Below, piece by piece: positions 44,188 to 52,581 of a stretch of DNA of 64,000 nt. Origin of the DNA: Halobacillus_B sp963739045 (GTDB lineage Bacteria > Bacillota > Bacilli > Bacillales > Halobacillaceae); the NCBI GenBank assembly GCA_963739045.1, contig CAVTYY010000001.1, positions 310,001 to 374,000 of the forward strand, in the 5' to 3' direction. Under the pieces are notes generated by a model that did no database searches, was not told the origin of the DNA, and saw nothing but the letters and a program-made list of their open reading frames with translations. The stretch's first letter is position 1, and each line of letters starts with the position of its first letter. The position numbers and the translations under genes are program-made.

Positions 44188-45141
44188 TTAATCAAATAAA
44201 ATACTAATGGACTGGCGTTCATGAACTCGAATAATCGCTTCACTAATCAACGGAGCGACAGAAAGACCAGTGATCTTCTGGCTGGTTTTTTCTTCACTTA
44301 ACGGAATTGTGTTCGTAACCACTAATTCCTTGATCATAGAGTTATTAATTCGGTCAATGGCCGGGCCAGATAGAACGGGGTGTGTACAACAAGCGTATAC
44401 TTCTTTCGCGCCATTTTCAACTAGTGCATTAGCTGCTAGTGTAATCGTTCCTGCTGTATCAATAATATCATCAATGATAATGGCCGTCTTTCCTTCAATA
44501 TTACCAACGATATTCATGACTTCAGATACGTTCGGGCGCGGACGGCGTTTATCAATGATGGCAATAGGGGCCTTCAGGCGGTCTGCCATTTTTCGTGCCC
44601 GCGTTACTCCGCCGTGATCAGGCGAAACGATGACAACATCTTCAAAGTTCTTCTCTTCAAAGTAATCCGAAAGAATAGGAACACCAACTAAATGGTCAAT
44701 AGGGATATCAAAGAAACCTTGAATCTGAGGAGCGTGCAGGTCAAGCATCAGCACTCTGGAAGCTCCGGCAGTTTCTAGTAAATTAGCTACTAACTTCGCT
44801 GTGATGGGTTCGCGCGCCCTCGCTTTACGGTCTTGTCTTGCGTACCCGTAGTAAGGCATAACGACATTAATCGTTCTCGCAGAAGCGCGTTTCAGGGCAT
44901 CAATCATAATGAGTAATTCCATAATATGCTGATTGACCGGTTCACACGTTGATTGAACGATATAAACATCGCAGCCGCGGATACTTTCTTCAATATTTAT
45001 TTGGATTTCTCCATCACTAAAGTTAGTAACTGTACATTTCCCAAGTTCCGTTCCAATATTCTCTGCGATTTCTTCCGCAAGCTCCGGGTTGGAGTTTAAT
45101 GAGAATACTTTTAATTTCGAATCCTTATATCCAGTTGACAT
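44188..45141 (-). CDS. prs: Ribose-phosphate pyrophosphokinase (PRPP synthetase)
   Basis: 317 residues. Makes PRPP for nucleotides, His and Trp. Contains VVSPDHGGVTRARKMA, the KRRP loop, and the PRPP site IIDDIIDTAGT. The ATG at 45141 is preferred over the GTG at 45150 because GGAGG overlaps the latter; the length then equals that of B. subtilis Prs. Follows glmU by about 15 bases. Confidence 0.97.
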   Translation of the reverse strand: MSTGYKDSKLKVFSLNSNPELAEEIAENIGTELGKCTVTNFSDGEIQINIEESIRGCDVYIVQSTCEPVNQHIMELLIMIDALKRASARTINVVMPYYGYARQDRKARAREPITAKLVANLLETAGASRVLMLDLHAPQIQGFFDIPIDHLVGVPILSDYFEEKNFEDVVIVSPDHGGVTRARKMADRLKAPIAIIDKRRPRPNVSEVMNIVGNIEGKTAIIIDDIIDTAGTITLAANALVENGAKEVYACCTHPVLSGPAIDRINNSMIKELVVTNTIPLSEEKTSQKITGLSVAPLISEAIIRVHERQSISILFD

Positions 45142-45156
45142 GGATTGCACCCTCCG

Positions 45157-46536
45157 TTAACCTTTTTTATTCGCCTTTAATTTACTAACATAGCCTTCTT
45201 TGTTGGTCTGGCGCGCTCTGGCGATTGATAGTGCTTCTGACGGGACGTCCTCATTAATGGTTGACCCCGCTGCTACATAAGCGCCCTTACCTACAGTAAC
45301 TGGAGCAACTAAATTTGAATTACAGCCAATGAAAGCATCATCTTCAATGGTCGTCAAAAATTTATTCTGCCCATCGTAGTTTACTGTTATTGTACCACAA
45401 CCGATGTTCACACCACTTCCAACTTCTGCATCTCCAATATAACTTAAATGAGATGCCTTGCTTCCAGCGCCAAAGGAAGCTTTCTTCACTTCCACAAAGT
45501 TGCCGATTTTAACGTCATCGCCTAAGTTAGATTGAGGACGAATGTGCGCAAACGGTCCAATTTGAACACGTTTTCCAATGCGGCTGTTAGCTGCCACACT
45601 TTGCTTCACAACTGTTGATTCCCCGACATGGCTGTCCGTAATAGTCGAATGCGGTCCAAGTACCACTTGATCCTCAACGACTGTTTCTCCTTCCAGCACA
45701 CAACCAGGATGAACTACAACATCTTGTCCAATTTTAACGTCAGGGCTGATATACGTGTTGTCAGGATCCACAATCGTTACTCCATTGCGCATATGTTGCT
45801 CATTAATGCGCTGTTTCATGAGTTTCTCAGCTTTTGCCAGTGCAACACGATCATTTACTCCCAAAGATTCCGCGAAATTAGTTGTTTGATAAGCACTTAC
45901 CGTTTCTGATTGGCCTTTTAGAATTTCTACCACATCAGGCAGATAATATTCACCTTGCACATTATCATTGGAAACACTTTTCAAAGCAGCAAAAAGAGCT
46001 TGGTTATCAAAACAGTACGTGCCCGTATTAATTTCCTGGATCGCCTGCTCGTCTGCAGAAGCATCCTTTTGCTCTACAATTCGCTCGACCTGGCCATTTC
46101 CGCTGCGGATCACACGCCCGTACCCCGCAGGATCTTCAGCATGAGCAGTCAGAATCGTTGCTTTCGCCTGTTCCGCTTCATGATGGTCTAACATATTCTG
46201 CAGCGTGTCACTCGTTAGGAGAGGAGTATCTCCGCAAACCACCACAGTTGTTCCTTCTTTATCAGCTAAAAGATCGTCCGCTTGAAGTACGGCATGACCT
46301 GTCCCCAATTGTTCCTCTTGAACGACATAACGGCTGTCTTCACCCAGTTGTTCCTGGACTTTTTCAGCTCCAAATCCAACAACCGTGATTAGATCACTTA
46401 AATTTAAAGGTTTTAATTGATCGACAACGTGCTGGACCATCGACTTTCCACATACAGGATGCAGAACTTTATAAAGCTTCGATTTCATCCGTGTACCTTG
46501 GCCGGCAGCAAGAACTACAGCATAACGGTTACTCAT
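45157..46536 (-). CDS. glmU: GlmU, bifunctional GlcNAc-1-P uridyltransferase/acetyltransferase
   Basis: 459 residues. Makes UDP-GlcNAc for peptidoglycan. N-terminal nucleotidyltransferase with LAAGQGTRMKSKLYKVLH near residue 9; C-terminal left-handed beta-helix of hexapeptide repeats (about 250-430) for acetyl transfer. The ATG at 46536 has GGAGGG 6 bases upstream. Confidence 0.97.
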   Translation of the reverse strand: MSNRYAVVLAAGQGTRMKSKLYKVLHPVCGKSMVQHVVDQLKPLNLSDLITVVGFGAEKVQEQLGEDSRYVVQEEQLGTGHAVLQADDLLADKEGTTVVVCGDTPLLTSDTLQNMLDHHEAEQAKATILTAHAEDPAGYGRVIRSGNGQVERIVEQKDASADEQAIQEINTGTYCFDNQALFAALKSVSNDNVQGEYYLPDVVEILKGQSETVSAYQTTNFAESLGVNDRVALAKAEKLMKQRINEQHMRNGVTIVDPDNTYISPDVKIGQDVVVHPGCVLEGETVVEDQVVLGPHSTITDSHVGESTVVKQSVAANSRIGKRVQIGPFAHIRPQSNLGDDVKIGNFVEVKKASFGAGSKASHLSYIGDAEVGSGVNIGCGTITVNYDGQNKFLTTIEDDAFIGCNSNLVAPVTVGKGAYVAAGSTINEDVPSEALSIARARQTNKEGYVSKLKANKKG

Positions 46537-46639
46537 GAACGACCCTCCATTCATCCTATTTATCCACTATGAATAATATCTTAAAACCAGGGTGATTTCA
46601 ACAATCCTACCTTTCCAGGGCTCCCCTTTAAAATGCAGA

Positions 46640-46770
46640 ACTTTTGACCGAGCAAAAGCACAAGCGCCTGTTCAACCCCGACAAGCATAAGGCTAGCAAA
46701 AGAGCGGATTTATACACGCAGGCGATCTGCGACTCGGAGTTAGAGGTGGTGGCTTCACACCGGCAAAAAA
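46640..46770 (+). repeat. Truncated hairpin repeat between spoVG and glmU
   Basis: AGCAAAAGCACAAGCGCCTG (from about 46652), then CCCCGACAAGCATAAGGC, is the 5' half of the repeat family. The matching 3' arm (CTTATG..CTCGAG) is absent and the sequence diverges. No gene lies in 46537-46810. Confidence 0.5.
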
Positions 46771-46810
46771 GAAGCCACATCCAAACCAAATTATCATTTC
46801 CGAGACGATA

Positions 46811-46849
46811 AAAAAAGAAGCCTAACCTCATTTCAAGGTTAGGCTTCTT
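46811..46849 (-). terminator. Terminator of spoVG
   Basis: A 13-bp stem AGAAGCCTAACCT/AGGTTAGGCTTCT with a short loop ends in TTTTTTT on the minus strand. Confidence 0.92.
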
Positions 46850-46861
46850 GATTACGTAATT

Positions 46862-47158
46862 TTAAGATGCACCTGCTTCTTCGTATTCCACCTCTGAATT
46901 CTCTTCACCTGCACGGTGATATTCTTCAAGGACAGCGTCCTGAATTTTCCCACGAGTTCCAGAGTTAATCGGGTGTGCAATGTCCCGAAATTCTCCATCA
47001 GGAGTTCGCTTACTAGGCATTGCTACAAATAAACCATTGTTGCCATCAATCACCCGAATATCATGGACAACAAATTCCTGATCTAAGGTAATAGAAGCAA
47101 TTGCTCGCATTCTTCCTTCAGTATCAACGCGTCGCAGTCTTACGTCAGTTACTTCCAT
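46862..47158 (-). CDS. spoVG: SpoVG, RNA-binding regulator
   Basis: 98 residues; the N-terminal EVTDVRLRRVDTEGRMRAIASIT and VAMPSKRTPDGEFRDIAHPI are diagnostic. Affects asymmetric septation and global gene control. Preceded by a SigH promoter. Confidence 0.97.
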   Translation of the reverse strand: MEVTDVRLRRVDTEGRMRAIASITLDQEFVVHDIRVIDGNNGLFVAMPSKRTPDGEFRDIAHPINSGTRGKIQDAVLEEYHRAGEENSEVEYEEAGAS

Positions 47159-47200
47159 TATGATTCACCACCTTTTCCCCAAAAAGAACTTATTACAAAT

Positions 47201-47227
47201 ATTCCACAAAACACCAAAAATTCCTGC
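47201..47227 (-). promoter_or_regulatory. SigH promoter of spoVG
   Basis: GCAGGAATT (47227-47219), 11 bases, GTGGAAT (47207-47201) on the minus strand. It matches the SigH consensus RNAGGAWWW and RNNGAAT fully and resembles the classical B. subtilis spoVG promoter. Confidence 0.92.
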
Positions 47228-47290
47228 TAGTTTTCAAAAATATTTTTCTAATTATCAAAATTTCTGAATTAGTATTTCTTTCGGCCCATA

Positions 47291-47327
47291 AATAAAGCCC
47301 CCCACGTTGAAAGTGGAGGGCTTTATT
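47291..47327 (-). terminator. Terminator of purR
   Basis: A 15-base stem AATAAAGCCCTCCAC/GTGGGGGGCTTTATT with a TTTCAAC loop. It stands where ridA (yabJ) lies in B. subtilis, and cuts purR from spoVG. Confidence 0.9.
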
Positions 47328-47350
47328 CTTAATTAACTTCACATGCAGCA

Positions 47351-48169
47351 TTAGATATGACTCAATAAATTTCCAGGACGGACTTCTATAGAAGCCTGGC
47401 GGTCATCTGCGTTCATGATTTGAACGAGAGAGAGATAGTCATCTACCACTCGGTCTTCTTCTTCGTCCTCTGCTTCCGCCAATACTCCGATGCCCGCTAC
47501 TTCTGCATTAAATTCTTTCAGCAAGTTACGCATGCCCATAATGGTCCCGCCTGCTTTCATAAAGTCATCGATAATACAGACTTTCGAGCCTTCCTGCAGG
47601 GATCGCTTGGTGAGTACCATAGTTTGAATTTTACGGGTGGATCCGGAAACGTAATTAATACTTACGGTGGATCCTTCTGTCACTTTAGGGTCGCGCCTTG
47701 CAATGACAACTGGAACATTTAAATAGGAGGCGACCGCATAGGCAAGCGGAATCCCCTTTGTCGCTACGGTCATAATGACATCGATTTCTTTGTCTGAAAA
47801 CGCCGATGCAAACAGCCTGCCGATATTTCGAGTGACTTCTGGATCTCCCAGAATATCACTCATAAATAAATATCCACCTGGCAGCAGCCGTTCTGGATCT
47901 TCTAAACGTTCACAAAGCTGACCAACGAAAAATTCGCTGTACTCTTTGGAAAAGGCAGGGACATACTTGACTCCCCCGGCAGCTCCCGAAACCGTTTCGA
48001 GATAACCGATCCCTTCGCTCTGGAACATCTTATTAATAATCCCCAAGTCTTCACTGATTGATGACTTGGCAGCTTCATATTTACTTGAGAAAAAAGGCAG
48101 AGAGATAAGTACACGAGGCCGATCAAGCACATAATGAGTCATGGCTACGAGTCGTTCACTTCTTTTCAT
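47351..48169 (-). CDS. purR: PurR, purine operon repressor
   Basis: 272 residues. N-terminal winged-helix domain (1-74), then a PRPP-sensing phosphoribosyltransferase-like domain with VCIIDDFMKAGGTIMG near residue 200. PRPP blocks its DNA binding. Paired PurBoxes in its own promoter suggest autoregulation. ridA, its usual partner, is absent downstream. Confidence 0.97.
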   Translation of the reverse strand: MKRSERLVAMTHYVLDRPRVLISLPFFSSKYEAAKSSISEDLGIINKMFQSEGIGYLETVSGAAGGVKYVPAFSKEYSEFFVGQLCERLEDPERLLPGGYLFMSDILGDPEVTRNIGRLFASAFSDKEIDVIMTVATKGIPLAYAVASYLNVPVVIARRDPKVTEGSTVSINYVSGSTRKIQTMVLTKRSLQEGSKVCIIDDFMKAGGTIMGMRNLLKEFNAEVAGIGVLAEAEDEEEDRVVDDYLSLVQIMNADDRQASIEVRPGNLLSHI

Positions 48170-48185
48170 GAATAAAAACTCCTCA

Positions 48186-48235
48186 AAATCCGAATATTTT
48201 AATTAAATATATCAGATTTGTACGGATTTTATCAA
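48186..48235 (-). promoter_or_regulatory. purR promoter with two inverted PurBoxes
   Basis: Promoter: TTGATA (48235-48230), 18 bases, TATATT (48211-48206) on the minus strand. Box 1, AAATCCGAATATT on the plus strand (48186-48198), fits AWWWCCGAACWWT at 12 of 13. Box 2, AAATCCGTACAAA on the minus strand (48229-48217), fits at 11 of 13. The boxes face each other 18 bases apart and cover the promoter. Confidence 0.78.
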
Positions 48236-49098
48236 GTGATTTCCCGATAACCAAGCATTCGAACCATATAAACTTCAGCACAAAAGCCCTTTAAGCTGTT
48301 GTAAATTCTCTGAGCTCTCGCATCTTGAGCGACTAAAGAGAAGACGGTAGGACCGCTCCCGCTCATGAGTACCGCATCTGCTCCACCCTGACGCATCTGT
48401 TCTTTGATCTGGTCCACTTCTGCATGCAGCCCGACGGTCACTGCCTCCAGCGTATTGCCGACCTCAGAACAAATTCGTTCAAAGCTGTCCGTACGCAAAG
48501 CCTCTACCATAGCGGCAGTATCAGGGTGAAAAGCATTCTCCAAGGATAGAGCCTGGTAAATGGAATGAGTGGATACTCCGACGGAAGGTTTCGCTAACAC
48601 GACCCAGCATGGAGGCGGGGCAGGAAGATGCTGAATCTTCTCTCCGCGTCCTGTGGCTAGTGCCGTACCTCCATACACACAGAACGATACATCTGAGCCT
48701 ATCTCAGCACCTAATTCAGCAAGTTCTTTCATCGAAGCATTTAACCCCCAGAGGCGGTTTAACCCCCTTAAAACAGCCGCAGCGTCACTGCTGCCACCGG
48801 CTAGACCTGCTGCTACCGGGATGTTTTTTTCTATAAAGATTTTCACACCGTGTGAGACCCTGTAACGATCTTTCAAGAGCTTCGCTGCTCGATAAGCAAG
48901 ATTTCGTTCGTCGTTAGGTACAAACCTGCTTTCCGATTCCACTTGAATCTTCCCATCAGACTTATAAGTTAATTCAATCCGGTCAGCTAAGTCGATGGTC
49001 GTCATCACCATCTCGACTTCGTGAAATCCATCCTCTCGTTTATGTAAAACATCTAGAGACAAGTTAATTTTAGCAGGAGCCTTCTCCAAAATTTGCAT
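48232..49098 (-). CDS. ispE: 4-diphosphocytidyl-2-C-methyl-D-erythritol kinase
   Basis: 288 residues, GHMP kinase fold. Fourth step of the MEP isoprenoid pathway. N-terminal KAPAKINLSLDVL, the ATP loop PVAAGLAGGSSDAAA near residue 92, and MSGSGPTVF near the C-terminus. Confidence 0.96.
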   Translation of the reverse strand: MQILEKAPAKINLSLDVLHKREDGFHEVEMVMTTIDLADRIELTYKSDGKIQVESESRFVPNDERNLAYRAAKLLKDRYRVSHGVKIFIEKNIPVAAGLAGGSSDAAAVLRGLNRLWGLNASMKELAELGAEIGSDVSFCVYGGTALATGRGEKIQHLPAPPPCWVVLAKPSVGVSTHSIYQALSLENAFHPDTAAMVEALRTDSFERICSEVGNTLEAVTVGLHAEVDQIKEQMRQGGADAVLMSGSGPTVFSLVAQDARAQRIYNSLKGFCAEVYMVRMLGYREIT

Positions 49099-49190
49099 AC
49101 TGCCATCTACTCCTTACAGATTATCTTAAAGCATTGTACCATAAAATGTTTCCCAGTGGAGACATCCAGATAAAACAAGCCCCCGCCCAT

Positions 49191-49226
49191 ACAAAAAGCT
49201 CCCCGGCACTAGAGGCCGGGAAGCTT
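49191..49226 (-). terminator. Terminator of sspF
   Basis: The stem AAGCTTCCCGGC/GCCGGGGAGCTT with a 6-base loop is followed by TTTTTG on the minus strand. Confidence 0.9.
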
Positions 49227-49230
49227 AAAG

Positions 49231-49410
49231 TTAATACTGGTCCTTTACCATTTGTTCCTCTGCCATTTGAATGGCACGTTTCACCATATTGCCGGCATCA
49301 CGAGTTGTAATACCGCCCCAACCCTCACTTTGAACCTTGTCGTAAAACCCAAGTTCTTTCGCGATTTCCTCTTTCAACGAATCGGACATCATGCTTCGTC
49401 TCCGTCCCAT
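49231..49410 (-). CDS. sspF: SspF, small acid-soluble spore protein (alpha/beta type)
   Basis: 59 residues beginning MGRRRSMMSDSLKEEIAKEL. It contains the alpha/beta SASP signature GFYDKVQSEGWGGITTRDAG followed by NMVKRAIQMAE. It coats and protects forespore DNA. The position between ispE and veg equals B. subtilis. CAT-ACTA at 49462-49456 on the minus strand is a candidate forespore -10, but no clear -35 was found. Confidence 0.94.
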   Translation of the reverse strand: MGRRRSMMSDSLKEEIAKELGFYDKVQSEGWGGITTRDAGNMVKRAIQMAEEQMVKDQY

Positions 49411-49568
49411 CGTCTTCAGCTCCTTTCGCTTTCACTTAGTAAGCTACGACAAACTTAGTATGTGAAGGAACCTTAAAATCATTTACGGCATATGTATGTA
49501 AGCATGGCAACCTTTTCTAGTGTAGATTGTCAAAAAAAGTGCAAAATAAAAAGCAGCAAACACAAAGT

Positions 49569-49829
49569 TTACTGCTCGATAGCTAAAGTCTGTAGATCGT
49601 CGAAGTTTAGTTCAACTGTCTCTGTAAGCACGTCTGCATAACTATAAGAAACACGTTCAAAAGCATTTTCATCTTGGTCAAGCTCTACAATAAAAACGGC
49701 TGGATAAGTTTCAGCCAGTATTCCAGAGCGTTCAATCGTTTTACGACGCCCGCCATTTGCTTTTAATGTCAGACGCTTGCCAATTTGACCTTCTAAGGAC
49801 TGCTTGATTTCCACTAACGTTTTAGCCAC
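49569..49829 (-). CDS. veg: Veg protein
   Basis: 86 residues; KRLTLKANGGRRKTIERSG and ELDQDENAFERVSYSYADV are diagnostic. Linked to biofilm control (it affects the SinR system in B. subtilis). I place the start at the GTG at 49829 (VAKTLVEIK), with AGGTGGAG upstream. Two strong promoters lie ahead. Confidence 0.93.
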   Translation of the reverse strand: MAKTLVEIKQSLEGQIGKRLTLKANGGRRKTIERSGILAETYPAVFIVELDQDENAFERVSYSYADVLTETVELNFDDLQTLAIEQ

Positions 49830-49852
49830 TACACTCCACCTCACTATTTAAA

Positions 49853-49881
49853 AATATATCACAATCTTAGGACAAAGTCAA
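49853..49881 (-). promoter_or_regulatory. veg promoter, proximal
   Basis: TTGACT (49881-49876), 17 bases, TATATT (49858-49853) on the minus strand. B. subtilis veg also has tandem promoters. Confidence 0.85.
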
Positions 49882-49893
49882 ATAAAATATTTA

Positions 49894-49923
49894 ATTATAC
49901 CAATATGTTAAAATCAATGTCAA
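49894..49923 (-). promoter_or_regulatory. veg promoter, distal
   Basis: TTGACA (49923-49918), 18 bases, TATAAT (49899-49894) on the minus strand; both hexamers are consensus. Confidence 0.87.
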
Positions 49924-50055
49924 CATAATAACTTGTGAAATATGTTCTTAGTTAGGATTTCCAGACACAGGAAAATTATGTGTGTTTCACCTAAAACTGC
50001 TTTATACAGGCGTTTAGAGCTGTGTTTTTTTAATCGCCAACCAAGAAATTTATAA

Positions 50056-50100
50056 AAAAACGCAGCTGTTTTTCTTTTTTTCAGCGGCGTTTTTTTATGA
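50056..50100 (-). terminator. Terminator of yabG
   Basis: The stem AAACGCCGCTG/CAGCTGCGTTT with one mismatch and an A-rich loop ends in TTTTTTT on the minus strand. Confidence 0.8.
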
Positions 50101-50979
50101 TTAAGACAGGTCTTCCACTTCTTTAGAATAGGGCATACCAATTCTTAACAATCCTCTTGTTTCTACGCCTCCCAGCCCTTCCTGACCGCTGATCGTGTTC
50201 CGAATAACATCCCAGATATTAATATGATCCATAAATGAGGTATAAGCTACTCGAGCAGCAACATAAACAGGATCCACGGCATGGATATTAACACGGGCAG
50301 GAGAGCTTGCAAAATTAGCCCCCGCTCTTATTAATGATTCGAAATGCGACTGACAGGCACCAGCAAAGATGACAAGCTGATCAAAGTGAGGGTGCTGCTG
50401 TCGAATATTTCGCACAGCTTCTACAAAATAGCGAGAATGCCGGTAAGCCTCTAAATCCCGCATCGATCCTTTTATCTTTGAGTAAGCATCATGCCCCGTC
50501 AGAACGACGATTTCAGGCTGAACCTTTTCGACAAGTGCCATCACTTGATCGGGCATTTCTTTTTCATGTAAATATTGACCATGAACCTGTAATCCCAGCT
50601 GTTCATAGAGTTGAATGCATTTTTTTAAAAAAAGGGGGTCCCCATCAATATGAAGAATGCGAGGCGGGATTTGAAAGTAGTTGACTTCTTCTTTAGCATT
50701 CGCATATCCACTGCCTGCTTCGGACTCTCTTTTCTCTTTAAGAAGACGGTAATCCTGACGAAACAAACGGTACGAATACGCTTCTTGTTTGTCGATTTGA
50801 GACTTTCTCTGATGATATTCCGTTCCAGTTACCTGTCTAAGATCGTCGATCGGTGCATCTGCTTCTAACCGAATATCTTCCCCCATCAGCTTTACATAGG
50901 AAGCATCTATAGACTTCACCCTAAATAAAACATCATGCTGGTAAGAATTTCGTGTAACAAGATCTCCATTGGTTATCAT
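50101..50979 (-). CDS. yabG: YabG, sporulation-specific protease
   Basis: 292 residues. A cysteine-type protease that trims coat proteins in the mother cell. The start at 50979 (MITNGDLVTRNSY) follows GGTGGAG; the longer frame has no similarity. Characteristic stretches are VVLTGHDAYSK and IFAGACQSHFE. Driven by a SigK-like promoter. Confidence 0.93.
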   Translation of the reverse strand: MITNGDLVTRNSYQHDVLFRVKSIDASYVKLMGEDIRLEADAPIDDLRQVTGTEYHQRKSQIDKQEAYSYRLFRQDYRLLKEKRESEAGSGYANAKEEVNYFQIPPRILHIDGDPLFLKKCIQLYEQLGLQVHGQYLHEKEMPDQVMALVEKVQPEIVVLTGHDAYSKIKGSMRDLEAYRHSRYFVEAVRNIRQQHPHFDQLVIFAGACQSHFESLIRAGANFASSPARVNIHAVDPVYVAARVAYTSFMDHINIWDVIRNTISGQEGLGGVETRGLLRIGMPYSKEVEDLS

Positions 50980-51011
50980 AATTAACTCCACCTCACAACA
51001 AGACACTACTG

Positions 51012-51040
51012 TAGTGTATGTAAGAGGTGGAGCCATGTGC
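51012..51040 (-). promoter_or_regulatory. SigK-like promoter of yabG
   Basis: GCACA (51040-51036), 15 bases, CATACACTA (51020-51012) on the minus strand. The -10 fits CATANNNTA. A 15-base palindrome ACACTACNGTAGTGT (51003-51017) overlaps it. Confidence 0.7.
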
Positions 51041-51043
51041 TAT

Positions 51044-51922
51044 TTAATCTTTATGCGGCAGCAGAACGTCAGCAAGGCGGGCGAATTCTTCCATAGACAG
51101 AGACTCTCCTCTGCGAGTAGGATCTATATCTATTTCAGCTAACCGCTCCCCTATTTCCTGCTTATCCAGTTTTCCTTTAAAATGGCGGGCTAAATTGTTC
51201 ATCAATGTTTTTCTCCGCTGCCCAAAGGTGGCTTTAACCACATTAAAGAAAAAGGTTTCATCCTTCACGTTCACAGGCGGAGCAGACCGCATCTCTAAGT
51301 GAAGAACAGAGGAGTCAACATTCGGCTGTGGCATGAAGACGGTTTTCGGTACGTTCATGACGACTTTAGCACGGGTATAGTATTGAACGGCAATCGATAA
51401 GGACCCGTAACTCTTTGTATTGGGTTCCGCAGCCATACGGTCTGCAACTTCTTTCTGGATCATAACCGTAATGCTGTCTACAGGTAAACGGTCCATCAGC
51501 AGTTTCATTAAAATGGGAGTGGTAATGTAGTAAGGCAGATTAGCTACCACCCGGACAGGCTGACCAGGATGGAATTGCTCCTCAATCACCTGTTTTACAT
51601 TAGATTTCAGAATATCCTGGTTGATCACATGAACGTTAGAATAGGGAGTAAGCGTATCATCAAGGATGGGAACCAGCCTCTGGTCAATCTCAAACGCCAC
51701 AACCTTCTCCGCATGCTGGGCAAGCTGTTCTGTGAGGGCTCCTATGCCTGGACCAATTTCAATCGCTGCAGAGGCTTCATTAATGCCTGCCTGCTCAATA
51801 ATATTCTTCAGGATATTCACATCAATTATAAAATTCTGCCCTAAACTTTTCTTAAATGAAAAGCCATAGGAAGCTAAAATCTCTTTCGTACGTGTTGGTG
51901 TCGCCACGGCTTTATTGTTCAT
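51044..51922 (-). CDS. ksgA: KsgA (RsmA), 16S rRNA A1518/A1519 dimethyltransferase
   Basis: 292 residues. SAM site AIEIGPGIGALTEQL near residue 46 and catalytic NLPYYI near residue 125. The first codons overlap the end of rnmV by 11 bases, so the two are coupled. Confidence 0.97.
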   Translation of the reverse strand: MNNKAVATPTRTKEILASYGFSFKKSLGQNFIIDVNILKNIIEQAGINEASAAIEIGPGIGALTEQLAQHAEKVVAFEIDQRLVPILDDTLTPYSNVHVINQDILKSNVKQVIEEQFHPGQPVRVVANLPYYITTPILMKLLMDRLPVDSITVMIQKEVADRMAAEPNTKSYGSLSIAVQYYTRAKVVMNVPKTVFMPQPNVDSSVLHLEMRSAPPVNVKDETFFFNVVKATFGQRRKTLMNNLARHFKGKLDKQEIGERLAEIDIDPTRRGESLSMEEFARLADVLLPHKD

Positions 51923-52475
51923 TGCGTTCCTCCTGCATGATCTGTTTCATGACTTCATTTAATTGTCTGCGGGTAATCTGAAACATATTCAGCCGCCGTA
52001 ATAATTGCTTGCCATTCGTCTTTCCAATATGAAGCTCAATGCCTAGCTTCTCTCGTCTAGAGCTTGCTTGAGGTCCTCCGATAAGTCCATAGTGAAGAAG
52101 CTCCGATTTAGTAATCTCGCCCTCTACCCTATCAGTCAGCTCATAGACGGCAGATAAGGCTTCTATAATATCCCGGCTTGAGGCATGTTCAATGCCGATA
52201 CCCTTATCTTTTTTAGCCCGGGCCAGGTGTTTGGGCAGAAAAGCATGTTTACATTCCGGTACACGCTGGGAAACGATATGACGGATCCTCTCGCCCGGAT
52301 AATCAGGATCAGTGAAAATAATGACTCCGCGTTTGTCCGCAGCATGGCGGATCTGCTCAATAATTTCGTCATTAACAGCTGAGCCATTGGTTTCAATCGT
52401 ATCAGCATCGACTGCCTGGCGGATTCTCGCTGTATCATCTTTACCTTCAACTACAATTACTTCTTTTATCTTCAA
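51912..52475 (-). CDS. rnmV: Ribonuclease M5
   Basis: 187 residues with an N-terminal TOPRIM domain: EVIVVEGKDD near residue 5, and FTDPDYPGERIR near residue 55. It matures 5S rRNA, using the L18-bound precursor, which is relevant to the two 5S copies in this window. Confidence 0.96.
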   Translation of the reverse strand: MKIKEVIVVEGKDDTARIRQAVDADTIETNGSAVNDEIIEQIRHAADKRGVIIFTDPDYPGERIRHIVSQRVPECKHAFLPKHLARAKKDKGIGIEHASSRDIIEALSAVYELTDRVEGEITKSELLHYGLIGGPQASSRREKLGIELHIGKTNGKQLLRRLNMFQITRRQLNEVMKQIMQEERNEQ

Positions 52476-52542
52476 TTTCTTATCCTCCAGCGGCTTGGTA
52501 AACCGTTAATCTTTTCATAGCATACCACACGAGTTTAAATGC

Positions 52543-52576
52543 GAAAAAAGCAGAGGAAATCATTCCTCTGCCTGTG
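52543..52576 (-). terminator. Terminator of yabE
   Basis: The stem GCAGAGGAA/TTCCTCTGC with loop TGATT is followed by TTTTTT on the minus strand. Confidence 0.9.
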
Positions 52577-52581
52577 TGATA

